Below are positions 43,392 to 54,361 of a stretch of 64,000 bases of DNA, one piece after another (within the stretch, counting starts at the first letter, position 1; each line of letters starts with the position of its first letter). The stretch comes from Bradyrhizobium sp. LLZ17 (lineage in GTDB: Bacteria; Pseudomonadota; Alphaproteobacteria; Rhizobiales; Xanthobacteraceae): NCBI RefSeq assembly GCF_041200145.1, contig NZ_CP165734.1, positions 5,580,001 to 5,644,000 of the forward strand, written 5' to 3'. Made by a program: the position numbers and the translations under genes. The notes beneath the pieces were generated by a model that had not been told where the DNA came from, did not search any database, and saw only the letters and a program-made list of their open reading frames with translations.

Positions 43392-45297
43392 TCAGGCGCT
43401 TTTTGCCGGCCAGGCCACGACCTGACCCGACATCACCAGCCGGTCGCGGCCGCTGTCCTTGGCGGCGTAGAGCGCGCGGTCGGCGGCTGCCACCAGCGCA
43501 TTACAGTCGGTCGTGGTCTGGGATGGAAACCCCGTCGCGGCGCCGACGCTTACCGTGACGAGCCGCGACGGCAGATTCTGCGCATGCAGCATGGCGAGGT
43601 CGCGCAATGCGCCGCGAATTTCCTCGCCGACTCCGGCGCAGCCACCCGCGTCGATGTTCGGCAACAGCACCGCGAATTCCTCGCCGCCGTAGCGCGCCGC
43701 AAGATCGGCCGGGCGCTTGGCATGGGCGGACAGAATCCGACCCAGCACGCGCAGGCAACCGTCGCCCGCCAGATGCCCGTAGTGGTCGTTGAACGACTTG
43801 AAATGATCGACGTCGATCAGCAGGAGGGAAAGCTGCGTGCCATCGCGCCGGGCGCGTGCCCATTCGTCCGCGAGGCGCTCGTCAAATGCGCGCCGGTTGG
43901 CGAGCCCGGTCAGACCGTCGGTCGCCGCGAGCGAGGTGAGCTTGTCCTGCAAGCCCTTTTGCTCGGTCATGTCGCGCACCACCGCCACGACACCATCGAT
44001 CTCGCCGCTGTCGGAGGCTCGCGTCACGTGCAGAGCCGCCTCGACCCAGATCTCGCCCTTCTCGCGATGGCGCTGACGATAGACAAGCCTCGCCTCCTCG
44101 GCCTCGCCCTTCTTCAGCGCGGCAATGGTCTGCGCGACCCGTTCCATATCCTCCGCGTGGATGCCGGCCACGGACGACGTGCCCACGAGTTGGTCGGGAG
44201 ACCAGCCGATGATGCGCGCGCATGACGGAGAGATGTAGAGCAGCCGGTCGTCCAGGTCGATCCGGGTCACCATGTCGCTGGATTGCTCGGCCAACAGGCG
44301 GAAATGGGCTTCGTTGGCGGCCAGGACCTGTGCCGTGCGCTGGCGCTGCAAGAGCTGGCGGACTAGGTAGAAGCCGATCACCGCGATCAGCAGCACGAGG
44401 CCAAGGACGACGCTCATGCGTACGAGCGCCGCGCGTAGCCAGGGAGCCAACACCTCATCCTGCGACTTGCTCGCGAGCACCATCAGGGGATATCGGCTGC
44501 TGCGCTGGTAGTAGCTCAGCCGCTGGACGTTATCGAGCGGCGATTTGAAGTAGTAGACGGACGCGGCCGGCCGGCTTTCCCATTGCTTGAACAATGGTGC
44601 ATTCGACAGGTCGCGTCCCACGAAGGCGCCGCTGTTGTCGCCGCTGCGCGCCAGCATAATGCCGTCATTGTTCAGCAGCGACGTCGAGCCGTTCGAGCCG
44701 ACGTCGAACCGTTCGTAGAACCTGACGAAATAGTCGACGTCGATCGTGAGCAGGGCCACGCCGGCGAAGCTGCCATCGGGATGGTTGATCCGCCGCGACG
44801 CGGTGATGACCCACTGGCCGCCGGCGCGGCTTTTTGACGGGCCGCCCGATCAGCGTGCCCGGATCCGGCGAGTCGCGATGACGCTGGAAATATCCGCGGT
44901 CGCTGTTGTTGAGCTTGGAGAAATCGACATGCTCGGTGGTTGCAAGCCATCGGCCGGTCTCGTCGTACACGAAAATGCCGCGAACGCGGTCCGATGATTT
45001 GCGGGTCGGCAGATAGGCCTGCAACTTTACGATCGTGTCCGGGCCGGTTCCATCGAGCTCAAGCCGATGCACCAGACCGATGAGGAGCGTATCGACCAGC
45101 TCGAACGTGTCGTCGGCATGCTGGACCAGCGATTGCGCCAGATTGGCGACGTCGATCTCGGCGTTCTTGAGTTCGGTAGCGCGCGCTTCCCATTCGCGCC
45201 AGCCACTCAGGCCGAGGATCGCGGCGCAGATCAGCACCACGAATCCCGCTGCCCAGAGCGGAAGACGCGTCCTGCCGAATTCGCGGCCCGTGATCAT
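43392..45297 (-). CDS. Membrane sensor diguanylate cyclase (Cache-PAS-GGDEF), frame disrupted
   Basis: About 634 residues once one base is removed. There is an N-terminal transmembrane helix (about 13-32), a periplasmic double-Cache sensor, a second helix after MVLASKSQDEVLAPWLRAAL (about 310-330), a PAS domain (about 345-465) and a GGDEF domain (about 475-620). The active site is GGEEF and the inhibitory I-site RPAD lies five residues upstream, so it should make c-di-GMP and be subject to product inhibition. The frame changes at five T (44831-44835) where four are expected. No EAL domain is present. It would couple an extracellular small-molecule signal to the motile-to-sessile switch. Confidence 0.85.
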
Positions 45298-45475
45298 CAG
45301 GCTTGCTCCGTTCGGCGCAAACCTCTCACTTTGGCCTTAATGGGCTATTGCATCATCCGCGCGCATTGTGCGAACCCGTATTCGGCCGGACGCAGCCCCG
45401 TCGACATTTCGACGGGTTACGCTCGGAGGATGTTAACCATGCCGGTCCGCACCGGCGTCGCTCGCCGCTGCTGCC

Positions 45476-45697
45476 TCATCCTTCCAGCGTGAACCCGACG
45501 CGCAGCGTCACCTGATAGTGGCGCACGGTGCCGTTTTCGATGTGGCCGCGCGTCTGCACGACCTCGAACCATTTCATCTCGCGAACGGACTTGGCGGCGC
45601 GGCTGACCGCATTTTTGATCGCATCCTCGATCGAGTTCTCGGACGATCCGACCAGTTCCAGAATCTTGTAGACGTGATCCTGCTCGGTTGTGGGCAT
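45476..45697 (-). CDS. Dodecin
   Basis: A 73-residue flavin-binding protein. The sequence [20 protein letters not shown] and [20 protein letters not shown] match dodecins, including the tryptophan that stacks on the flavin and the [15 protein letters not shown] final strand. Twelve copies form a hollow cage that stores riboflavin or FMN and guards against free flavin. It is a single gene. The ATG at 45697 has GAGCT(C) upstream, GGGAG in the expected place. Confidence 0.92.
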   Translation of the reverse strand: MPTTEQDHVYKILELVGSSENSIEDAIKNAVSRAAKSVREMKWFEVVQTRGHIENGTVRHYQVTLRVGFTLEG

Positions 45698-45841
45698 GGT
45701 GAGCTCCCTCGGTTGCGCCGCGGCACACGCCGCGTGGGCCTCCCAGCTGAACGAGCGCCGGGCTTTCCGGTTCCGTGATCCGCATGGGCCGCATACGCCA
45801 GCGGCATGACCACTCAGGGCAAGTGCGCGACGTGCGTGAAG

Positions 45842-47092
45842 TTACGCGGGCTCACTATGCAGGCGGACCGCCGCCGGTTTGGCGTCGCGCAGCAGCAAGC
45901 ACAATAGCATCGCCAGCACGGCCATGAGCGCGAATCCGCCGACGGCCGGGGTCATGTAGCGCTGCAAGTCGCTGGAGCCGACCTTCTCCGCGGCCAGCCG
46001 CGCCGATTGCAGCAGCCCGTAGGCATTGGCCAGCAGGATGAGCCCATAGATCGCGCCGCGTTCGCGCGGGCTCGCCAGTGTGACAAGGTCGGGAAGCAAC
46101 AATGCGAGACCGATCCCCACGATCGGCAGGTCGTAGTCGTAGGCGTAGGGGCTGATCATCACGGAGGCGACCGCGGCGACGCCGAGCGCGAAGCGGTGCG
46201 ACGGTCCGCGCGCGACGGCGAGTGCGATAGCGAAGAGCGCCAGACCCGCCATCGCCATCTGCCCCCAGAACGCTCCGGCAGCGGGGACGCCGGCGTTGTA
46301 CAGTGCTGCATAGGCCGATATCATCCGAAACAGCTGGTACCGGCCCTCCTCCAGATAGTCTGCAGCTTCCCGGATGCTGCCGAGCCAGGCGATCCAGATC
46401 TGCGGGCCGAAGGCGAGCGTGCAGAGGAGCGAGCTCGCGACCACCACGGCCGCGGCGGTCAGGACCGTCGGCCAGCGGCGCGTCAGCAGCATGTAGGCGC
46501 CCGCTGCAATGGCCAAATGTGGCTTGATGACCATCACGCCGAGCGCGAGGCCCGCCAGAACCGGGCGCCGTTCCGCGTTGATGCAGATCAGTCCGATCAG
46601 CGCTCCCGTCAACAGGCCGTTCTGGCCGCAGGCTATCGCGATCGCGATCGCCGGGAAGACGACGACGAGCACCTGCGCAAAATTGTTTCCCGCTACGGCA
46701 CGAAGCGCCATCAGATAGGCTGCGAGCGTGACCGCCGTGAAGACAAAATAGGCGGCCCAGCCCGGCAGGAATGCGAGCGGTGCGAGAAGCAGGTCGAATT
46801 GCGGCGGGTAGGTCCACGGCATGACGTCAGCCGGGCCGCCGGCCGCCGCGTGCTGCATCTTCAGGAACGACGAGAACTGATAGGTCAGGTCAAGATCGCC
46901 AACCCAGATCCGTTGCGCGACAATATGGAAGGCCGCAAAATCGACGGTCTGGCCGCCGTACCAGAATCCTGCCTCGAGGAACCGGAAGGTCTTGATGACG
47001 AGCATGATGGCCAGCAGCGTGACAATGACGCAGACATAAATCGTCCGCTTGCGTGGCGACGCCTGAATCTGCTCCAGCGTTGAGGTGAGCAT
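45842..47092 (-). CDS. Membrane glycosyltransferase, GT87/DUF2029 type
   Basis: A 416-residue integral membrane protein with about 10 helices. The periplasmic first loop has the conserved VDFAAFHIVAQRIWVGD (catalytic-type aspartate) and DVMPWTYPPQFDLLLAPLAF, both typical of the GT87 alpha-mannosyltransferase family that uses polyprenyl-phosphate sugars. It would add a sugar to a lipid or polymer at the outer face of the inner membrane. It is divergent from another polytopic sugar-transferase-like protein 315 bases away, so the two may act on the same glycan. No polysaccharide cluster is present. Confidence 0.8.
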   Translation of the reverse strand: MLTSTLEQIQASPRKRTIYVCVIVTLLAIMLVIKTFRFLEAGFWYGGQTVDFAAFHIVAQRIWVGDLDLTYQFSSFLKMQHAAAGGPADVMPWTYPPQFDLLLAPLAFLPGWAAYFVFTAVTLAAYLMALRAVAGNNFAQVLVVVFPAIAIAIACGQNGLLTGALIGLICINAERRPVLAGLALGVMVIKPHLAIAAGAYMLLTRRWPTVLTAAAVVVASSLLCTLAFGPQIWIAWLGSIREAADYLEEGRYQLFRMISAYAALYNAGVPAAGAFWGQMAMAGLALFAIALAVARGPSHRFALGVAAVASVMISPYAYDYDLPIVGIGLALLLPDLVTLASPRERGAIYGLILLANAYGLLQSARLAAEKVGSSDLQRYMTPAVGGFALMAVLAMLLCLLLRDAKPAAVRLHSEPA

Positions 47093-47407
47093 GAGAATGA
47101 AGCGACCTGGCCAATTGACGGAGGATCGAACAACGGGAAGCGCGGTTGCGCGTGGTGCAGAGCTTGCCGCCTCAGGCTTAACGGACGGTAACGGGTCGTT
47201 CGTGCAGCTCAGAAACGTGTTGCCCGGGACAGTAAGGCCAGGAGCTCATCGTCGTTAACGAATGCTGACGCAAAGGGTCAGGCATGCCTTGTGATCAGGC
47301 ATGCTTGGCGATCAGGAATGCTTGGCGGAAATCCGTGATTAAACTCTTGCTCGTATAGGGTGCGATGGACGAGGGCTGGGTTCGGCTTTGGGTCCCGGGA
47401 GAGCTCT
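47093..47407. other. Intergenic region with a tandem repeat
   Basis: This 315-base gap separates two divergent membrane-protein genes and should contain both promoters. It holds three tandem 17-base repeats at 47278-47328. No other gene or RNA was recognised. Confidence 0.6.
47278..47328. repeat. Three tandem 17-bp repeats
   Basis: Units at 47278-47294, 47295-47311 and 47312-47328 share TCAGG-ATGC-TT. Units 1 and 2 differ at three positions and unit 3 at two or so. They lie 80-130 bases upstream of the plus-strand GTG start at 47408. Confidence 0.85.
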
Positions 47408-49032
47408 GTGACGGTTGCCGTGAACGATTGCGATCGCCTGAACCAGGCAGGCGGGTTGTCGTCCGCGAGCTCCAGCATTCGCGTGTGGACACGCCCCTCA
47501 ACCGTTGCCGTGCTGATCTGGTTCTGGCTGTTTGCCGCCGAGTTCGTCGCCAGCTTGGCGCAGTGCGACTTCAGGCTCGTCTTCACCCTCGATGACGCCT
47601 ATATCCATCTCGCCGTTGCCGACCAGATTCTCTCCGGCGGATATGGCGTCAATGCCGGTGAATATTCATCGCCAAGCTCCTCGATCATCTGGCCTTATCT
47701 TCTCGCGCTGACCGAGGCGCTGCATCTCGGCGCATTCGGCCCGCTGCTGATCAACGGCGCTGCCGCATGTGCGACAGTGTTTGCTCTCCTGCGTGCTCTG
47801 GAACAGAGCGGGTTGTTCGATGACGCTAGCGATCGTCCGTTCGGCTATCTGATCGCGCTGATCCTGATATTCAACGTCAGCGCCGTGGCGCTGCCCATGA
47901 CCGGCATGGAACACAGCGTTCATGTGTGGGCGTCCGTCGTAACCTTCGTCGGCTTGATTGGGCGGCTCGCGGAGGCACGCCAACGCCGCTGCACTTTATT
48001 GCTCTGGTGCTGCTTCCCCTGATCCGGTTCGAGGGGGCCGCGTTTGCCTGTGCGGCCATTGCCGGCTTCGCGCTGCTCGGTCATCGGCGGTTTGCCGCCA
48101 GCGCCGCGCTCGTTATCGTCATGAGCTTGGCTGGCTATTTCGCGCTGATGGCGTCGCGCGGTCTTCCGCTGCTGCCGAGTTCTGTGCTGTTGAAAGGCTA
48201 TCTCGCCAATCTCGACGAGTCCGCGGGCAATTTGCCCGCGCTTGTCAAGAACATGATGCGGAGCATAACCAGTTCCTATGGCCTGCGGCTTATTCTGCTC
48301 GGCCTTGCGCTGGCCGGTTGCGCCTCCTGGCTGCGTACCGAACGCAAGGCGGTGGTCGTCTGTCTGACCGTTCTCGCAGCCATCGCCGCGCATCTAGTGT
48401 TCGGTCAATATGGCTGGTTCAACCGGTATGAGGTCTACATCATGGCACTTGCGGCGGCAGCGTTGCTTTGGGCCATCGCGCAGCTCAGGCCGTGCTTGTC
48501 CGCGTTGCAGTGGTCCGTCACGAAAGTCGTGCTGGTGGTTGGGCTCGGCGTTGCTGCGATGCCTTACGCGACCACCGCGCTGGTCACGCCGATCGCTGCG
48601 AGTGATATCTACGAGCAGCAATACCAGATGGCTCGTTTCGCCCAATCGTTTTACAGGCGCGCGGTTGCGGTCAACGATCTCGGGCTGGTCGCCTACGGCA
48701 ATCGTCACTACGCGCTGGATCTCTGGGGCCTTGGTTCGGAACAGGTGCGGAAGGCAAGGACCGCGGGGCAGTATGGACCTGCGGAAATGGCAGCGCTTGC
48801 CAGCGATCACGGTGTCGGCCTGGTGATGATCTACGACGCCTGGTTTCCGAAAGGTGTGCCGTCGACCTGGACAAAGGTCGCCGTGCTGCGAACGACGACG
48901 GTGAGCCTGTCGCAACGAGATGTCGCCTTCTACCGCACGTCGTTGGCCGATGCCGCGGAGGTGACTGCAGCGCTCGAGGCATTCAAAGCGACCATTCCGC
49001 CGCGGGACAGGCTGGACATCATCGCGCCGTAA
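47408..49032 (+). CDS. Polytopic membrane protein, glycosyltransferase-like, frame disrupted
   Basis: About 541 residues once one base is restored. The start GTG at 47408 follows GGGAGAG. The protein has an N-terminal segment, then about nine hydrophobic helices, with LDDAYIHLAVADQILSGGYG and NAGEYSSPSSSIIWPYLLAL in the first large loop. The aspartate pair DDAY is the arrangement of GT-C type glycosyltransferases such as the ArnT/PMT clans. The N- and C-terminal halves lie in different frames; the change falls at about 47968-47985, near GLIGRLAEA and before TPLHFIALVLLPLIRFEG. The C-terminal domain (after about 390) is soluble and ends RDRLDIIAP. It is divergent from the GT87 gene. Substrate unknown. 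Confidence 0.65.
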
Positions 49033-49074
49033 CCAGCTCCAACACCGAGCAGCACGACGCGAAGTGCGCCACCG

Positions 49075-49632
49075 CTATGGATCCAGCTCCGTATCCCAGT
49101 ACAGATAGTCCAGCCAGCTCTCGTGCAGATAGTTTGGCGGAAACAGGCGGCCGTTGCGGTGGAGCTGGTGCACCGTCGGGGCGAAGGCGTGCTGGCGCGG
49201 AAACATCTTGGCCTGGACCGGGGTCAGATTTCCCTTGCGCAAATTGCAGGGCGAGCACGCCGCAACCACGTTTTCCCAGGTGGTCTGGCCGCCTTTGCTG
49301 CGCGGGATGATGTGATCGAACGTGAGGTCCTCGGGCGAGCCGCAATATTGGCAGGCGAAGCGATCGCGCAGGAAGACGTTGAACCGGGTGAAGGCGGGGT
49401 GGGTGGTCGGCTTGACGAAGGATTTGAGCGAGACGACGCTCGGCAGCTGCATTTGCAGCGTGGGACTATGAACCGCCTGATCGTAATGCGCGACGATATT
49501 GACGCGTTCGAGGAACACCGCCTTGATCGCGTCCTGCCACGACCACAGAGACAGTGGATAGTAACTCAGCGGCCGGAAGTCCGCATTCAGCACCAACACC
49601 GGCCAACTGCCTTGCGAGACATGTGCGTTCAA
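49075..49632 (-). CDS. HNH endonuclease family protein
   Basis: A 185-residue protein. The HNH domain has the zinc ligands CQYCGSPEDLTFDHIIPRSK and CSPCNLRKGN, with the DH and N pairs that bind the metal for phosphodiester cleavage. The N-terminal region SWPVLVLNADFRPLSYYPL is conserved in a family present once in most alphaproteobacterial genomes, so it is probably a housekeeping protein and not a mobile-element nuclease. No in-frame ATG is near; a TTG at 49632 has GGAG 6 bases upstream and is chosen. The stop follows the end of the opposite membrane-protein gene by 42 bases. Confidence 0.85.
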   Translation of the reverse strand: MNAHVSQGSWPVLVLNADFRPLSYYPLSLWSWQDAIKAVFLERVNIVAHYDQAVHSPTLQMQLPSVVSLKSFVKPTTHPAFTRFNVFLRDRFACQYCGSPEDLTFDHIIPRSKGGQTTWENVVAACSPCNLRKGNLTPVQAKMFPRQHAFAPTVHQLHRNGRLFPPNYLHESWLDYLYWDTELDP

Positions 49633-49847
49633 GTAACGCTCCCGGCCTCCATGTACGCTGCGAAGCAGCATGTACAGACATACTACATGCAGCGTGACGG
49701 GATTGTGAAGCCCGTTGAGCGACTTATTCAGGCGCATGCAATACGGCGGCTGGGTGGCAAAAGGGCTCAAAAACGCCGGGATCCGGCGCGGGTCCAGCCG
49801 ACGCGGAACTATGTTGCCCCAGCCATCTCCGGCCTTGCGCCTGAGGG

Positions 49848-50822
49848 TTATTCGCGCACCCGCTCCAGCTTCTGCAAGCAGCGCGTCGCGCGCACCACCG
49901 CGGGCATCTCCTGGTTCGGAAAGCTGGTGTCCCAGTTGGTGACGCCGACCTCTCCGACATAGATGTCGCCCCTGGAATCCAGCGCGATACCGTGTGGCGC
50001 CAGAAACTTGCCGCTGGCGATGCCCGGGCCGTCTTCACCGCCGAGCCGCGCAATGCGCTTGCCATTTGCGTCCACGATCGACAGCCGCGGGCCGATATTG
50101 GGCACGTTGCGGTTGATGGCGAGGCCTGGACCGAGTTCACCGATCACGAAGGTCGGTGTCTTGCCGCCGCAACAGCACAGCGCGCAGGGCCGGTGTAGAT
50201 TGTTCCACTGCGTCTCGTACTTACCCTCGCCGTTGAACACCTGCACACGATGGTTCTCGCGGTCGGCGACATAGACCCAGCCGTCGGCATCGGTCGCGAT
50301 GTTGTGCACGATGTTGAACTGGCCGGGATCGGTGCCGGGCTCGCCCCAGCTTTTGATCAGCTTGCCGTCCGGCGTGAACTTGTGCACACGGGCATTGCCA
50401 TAGCCATCGGAGACGTAGATCTCGCCCTTCGGCGACAGCGCGGTGTGTGTGCAGCGATGGAAAGGCTCGCCGCTCATGAAGGCGGCCGGTTTTGCCGGGA
50501 TCCCGATCGTCAGCAGCACCTTGCCGTCGGTACTGCATTTGCGCACCGTGTGGTCGCCGTCATCCGTGCAATAGAGATTGTCGTCGGCGTCGATATGCAG
50601 GCCGTGCGCGCGGGAGAACAGGCCTTCGCCAAAGCTGCGCAGGAAATTACCTGCGCGGTCGAGCACAACCATCGGGTGGGCACCGCGGTTGAAGACGTAG
50701 ACCTGATCCTTGCTGTCGACCGCGACCGCGGCGACGTCGGTCAGCGTCCAGCCGTCCGGCAGCTTTGCGAAATTTTCGACGACGCGGTAACGGTGCTCGC
50801 CGCTGCCGAGAATGGCTGGCAT
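49848..50822 (-). CDS. NHL-repeat beta-propeller protein, peptidyl-lyase-like
   Basis: A 324-residue protein made of about six NHL repeats, seen in DVAAVAVDSKDQVYVFNRGAH, DADDNLYCTDDGDHTVRKC, EIYVSDGYGNARVHKFTPDG, GWVYVADRENHRVQVFNGEG and GIALDSRGDIYVGEVGVTN. This is the fold of peptidylglycine alpha-hydroxyglycine alpha-amidating lyase, a zinc-dependent beta-propeller, and the family is widespread in bacteria. An unusual HRPCALCCCGGKTPTF segment has a cysteine triplet. No signal peptide. It is the last gene of the run that includes the flavin monooxygenase and the acyl-CoA ligase. Confidence 0.8.
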   Translation of the reverse strand: MPAILGSGEHRYRVVENFAKLPDGWTLTDVAAVAVDSKDQVYVFNRGAHPMVVLDRAGNFLRSFGEGLFSRAHGLHIDADDNLYCTDDGDHTVRKCSTDGKVLLTIGIPAKPAAFMSGEPFHRCTHTALSPKGEIYVSDGYGNARVHKFTPDGKLIKSWGEPGTDPGQFNIVHNIATDADGWVYVADRENHRVQVFNGEGKYETQWNNLHRPCALCCCGGKTPTFVIGELGPGLAINRNVPNIGPRLSIVDANGKRIARLGGEDGPGIASGKFLAPHGIALDSRGDIYVGEVGVTNWDTSFPNQEMPAVVRATRCLQKLERVRE

Positions 50823-50905
50823 ATGTGGTCCTTTCCTTTGATTGTCTCTGTTGCGCTCGTCCGCTTCCGGTGTTGCTCAAGCGGTGCGCGTCGGTGCAGC
50901 CCAGG

Positions 50906-52664
50906 CTACTCCAAAATCCCTTCCTCAATCGCCTTGATCTGCAGCGCGAGATATTTCGAGTTGATCCGGCATTGTGCGAGGCTGCCGGCGATGAACCACA
51001 GGCCCGGCTGCCCGGTGCGCGCATACATGTTGCGCAGCTCGAGGCCGTCGCCAAAGCCCCAGATCGGGCCGACGCGATCGGCGACCGCGTCCCCGAACAG
51101 CTTTCGCACCAGATATTCCTGCGGCTTGTAGCCGGTCGAGAGCACGATGAGATCGGCGGGGAGGATCGCTCCATCGTTCATCCGCGCGCCATCGGCGACG
51201 AAGCTGTCGATGTCGGCGAACTGGATGAGCTTGATGGCGCCCTCGGCGATGAGGTTGGAGCAGCCGACGTTGAAAATAATAGCCGCCGCCGCGGGTGAGG
51301 TATTTGAACTGCCAGCCCGTGCCGGCCTCGCCAAAGTCGAGCTTGAAGCCGACGCGGCGGAGACCGTCGAGAAGCTCGTTGTCGAGCTCCTTCGATTGCT
51401 CGGTCAGCATCACATGGGTCTTCCTGGCGAGCGGCGTCGGCATCGAGGTCGCGATCAGATCGTTGTCCTCGAGCGTGCCTTCATTGTAGGTCGCGTAAGC
51501 GAGTTGCGCCGACGGCTCGATATTGGTGACCAGCGTCGGCGAACGCTGCACCAGCGTCACATCCGCGCCACTGGAACAGAGATCCTGCGCGATGTCGTGG
51601 CCGCTGTTGCCGGTACCGATGACGATGGCGCGCTTGCCTCGCCAGATCTCGCCGTCCTCGTAGCGGCTCGAATGCAGCAGCGTGCCGTTGAAATTCTCCA
51701 GGCTCGGAATCTGAGGGACGTTTGCGATACCGCTGACGCCGGTCGCCATTACCACATGGCGCGGATGCATGGTGTGCCTGCTGCCGCCTGCGCGTCGCAG
51801 CGTGACTGTCCAGTGGCCGTCCGCCTCGCTGTAGGCACCTGCCTCGAATTCGGTGCCGGTCCAGAAATTCAGCTCCATGGCGTCGACGTACGACTCGAAC
51901 CAGTTCGCGAGCTTGTCCTTGGGGATATAGACCGGCCAGCTCGGCGGAAACGGCATGTAGGGCAGATGGTTGACCTGCACCTGGTTGTGCAGGGTCAGCG
52001 CGTGGTACCGCTTGCGCCAATTGTTGCCGATCCGGGCCTCGCGATCCACGATCAGCGTGTCGATATTCAGCTGCTTCAACCGCGCCGCGATCGCAAGCCC
52101 GGCCTGGCCGCCGCCGACCACCAGCACGGTGGGATCGCGCTCACAGTACTCGCGCGAGGCATTGCGCAGGTCGAGCCAGTTCGGCCCGCGGAAATCGCGC
52201 GAATAGGCCTGCCCCCGCGGCCGCGACGTGCCGAGCTGCTCCTCAAAACCTTTCAATTCATCGAGCGCGGTGAGCAGCGTCCATGCCTTCAACCGGTCGC
52301 CGTCGGCGGCATCGGGCACGAGCCGCAGGATGCCGCTGCCACGCCCGAGCGCGGTCTCGAACTGGAAGATGGCCTCAATCGTGTTGGTGCCGGCGCGGGC
52401 GACCCAGCGCGGCGGCGCGCGGTTTGTCGCGATCTTGAAATGGCTTGGCGCCGCCTTCGGTGCGAGCGCGGGCAACGCATCCACGATCGCAGCGCGGCCC
52501 GCGATCGTCTGCAGGTTCCAGCTCAATGCCAGCACATCGCGCCAATAGCTGTCGACCGCGAACAGCCGGTTCAGCGCAGCGCCATCGGATTGGCCAAGCA
52601 CCCGCTCGAATCCATCGAGCCAGGCTTGCGCGGATGCGGAAATGTCCTTGGTCCTGTCCAGCAT
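50906..52664 (-). CDS. Flavin-dependent monooxygenase with N-terminal SnoaL-like domain, frame disrupted
   Basis: About 585 residues once one base is removed. The first 150 or so residues form an NTF2/SnoaL-like domain. The rest is a flavin monooxygenase: FAD motif VVGGGQAGLAIAARL, fingerprint FNGTLLHSSRY (a version of FxGxxxHxxxY) and NADPH motif VIGTGNSGHDIAQDL. It is close to Baeyer-Villiger and N-hydroxylating enzymes. The frame changes at the four-A run 51274-51277 (four T on the coding strand), three being expected in GGGYYFNVGCSNLIA. The start ATG at 52664 follows GAGG. Homologues with this fused N-terminal domain occur in catabolic clusters. Substrate unknown. Confidence 0.8.
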
Positions 52665-52815
52665 ACGCGACCTCGTGCCGTCTTCGCGGCGTTCCCTCTG
52701 AGGTCGACGGTATACCGTTTCGCGATACGCAAAAAGCCGCCGATCCAAGCGGTGCAGGCATGTGGGCTTGCTCGGGCGGCATGCGGTCCGGGCTTCCGCT
52801 TCCGCAAGCGCCAGC

Positions 52816-54339
52816 TTACGCGCCGGGACTCACGCCCGCCCAATACGGCTCCCGCAGCTTGCGCTTGAAGATTTTTCCGGTGGCCTCGCGCGGCAGCGCG
52901 TCGCGGAATTCGACGTCCTTCGGCACCTTGAAGTTGGCGAGCCGCTCGCGCAGGAACGATTGGACGGCCGCGGATGAAAGTTCGGCACCCGGTTCGGGCT
53001 CGACATAGGCGCACAGCCGCTCGCCAAATTCGGCATCGGGTATGCCGAACACGGCGCAGTCGCGCACGCCCGGCATTCCAATCAACGCGTTCTCGATCTC
53101 GGCGGGGTAGATGTTGACCCCGCCGGAGATCACCATGTCGCGCTTGCGGTCGCACAGAAACAGGTAACCGTCCTCGTCGAGATAGCCGACGTCGCCGACG
53201 CTGACCAGGCCGTCGCGGCCGGCCTCGGCGCGGGCCTCGGCCTTGCCGTGATAGTCGAAATCCGGGACCGAGGTCTGCCGCATGTAGATCTCACCGGGCT
53301 CCTTCACGCCGCACAGTCGGCCGTCGCCGTGGAAGATCTTGACGATGCCGCCTTCGATGGCGCGACCGACGGTGCCGGGCTTCTTCAGCGCTTCGGCAGC
53401 GGAATGCCACACCGGAATCCCGGTCTCGGTCGAGCCGAAATATTCGTTGATGACCGGCCCCCACCAATCGATCATCGCCTTTTTCACGTCGGGCGGGCAG
53501 GGCGCCGCGCCGTGGACCACGAAGCGCAGCGAGGACAGATCATAACGCCGCTTCACGGCGTCGGGCAGCCGCAGCAGGCGCACGAACATCGTCGGCACCA
53601 TATGCATGTGGGTGACGCGATGGCGCTCGACCAGCTGCAACAGCTCTTCCGGATCGAACCGGGCCTCCAGCACGATGGTGCAGCCGCTGCGATAGGCCAG
53701 CATGCCGTAGGAGTGCGGGGCGGAATGGTACATCGGGCCGTTGATCAGCACGATCTGCCCCTCTTTCGGCTTGATGCCGTAGGCGATCGCGCCGACGCGT
53801 TCGGAGGCCGCGACCTGATCGGGGCGCATTGGCATCCGTCGCACGCCCTTCGGCATGCCCGTGGTGCCCGAGGTGTAAAACATCGGCGCGCCACGCTGCG
53901 GTGGCTGGGCCAGTTCCGTCTGGCCGTCCCGCCACTTGTCCCAATCGGTCAGTCCGTCCGGAACTTCCGTCAGCGCGGGCGGGATGTCGAAGGCCATGGC
54001 GATCTCCGGCGGCGTCGGCACCACCATGAGCGTCAGGTCGTCCGGCAAGCCGTCGCTGATCTGCGGCAGCAGGTCGGCATGGCAGATCAGAATGTCGGCG
54101 TCGCTGTCGGCAAGGATGTAACGGACTTCGGCGGCCTTCAGGTGCCAGTTGATCGGCACCACCGGTCTGCCGAGCGCGGCTGAAGCTGCGATCACCTCGA
54201 ACAACGCGAAATCGTTGCGCAGCATCATGGCGACCGGCGTGCCCTCCCGTCCGCCGAGCGCGCTGAACCCGCCCGCCGCACGTCTGATCCGTGCATGGAG
54301 GTCGGGATAGTCGATCCGGCGTTCACCGCTGATGATCAT
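52816..54339 (-). CDS. Acyl-CoA ligase (AMP-forming)
   Basis: A 507-residue ANL-superfamily ligase. The P-loop is MFYTSGTTGMPKG, the aromatic/ATP motif YFGSTETG and the hinge DRKRDMVISGGVNIYPAEIE, with the final lysine in GKIFKRKL. All key positions are present. It starts MIISGERRIDYPDL, so it lacks the usual 20-30 residue N-terminal leader. It is likely cytoplasmic and activates a carboxylic acid made by the neighbouring monooxygenase or imported through the binding protein. Chain length is open. It lies 22 bases after the binding-protein stop. Confidence 0.87.
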   Translation of the reverse strand: MIISGERRIDYPDLHARIRRAAGGFSALGGREGTPVAMMLRNDFALFEVIAASAALGRPVVPINWHLKAAEVRYILADSDADILICHADLLPQISDGLPDDLTLMVVPTPPEIAMAFDIPPALTEVPDGLTDWDKWRDGQTELAQPPQRGAPMFYTSGTTGMPKGVRRMPMRPDQVAASERVGAIAYGIKPKEGQIVLINGPMYHSAPHSYGMLAYRSGCTIVLEARFDPEELLQLVERHRVTHMHMVPTMFVRLLRLPDAVKRRYDLSSLRFVVHGAAPCPPDVKKAMIDWWGPVINEYFGSTETGIPVWHSAAEALKKPGTVGRAIEGGIVKIFHGDGRLCGVKEPGEIYMRQTSVPDFDYHGKAEARAEAGRDGLVSVGDVGYLDEDGYLFLCDRKRDMVISGGVNIYPAEIENALIGMPGVRDCAVFGIPDAEFGERLCAYVEPEPGAELSSAAVQSFLRERLANFKVPKDVEFRDALPREATGKIFKRKLREPYWAGVSPGA

Positions 54340-54361
54340 GTCGCGTCCTTATCCGTCAGGC

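Noticed and set aside
51147..52868. 573-codon plus-strand frame opposite the flavin monooxygenase
   Set aside because: The minus strand carries clear FAD and NADPH motifs; the plus-strand frame has none.
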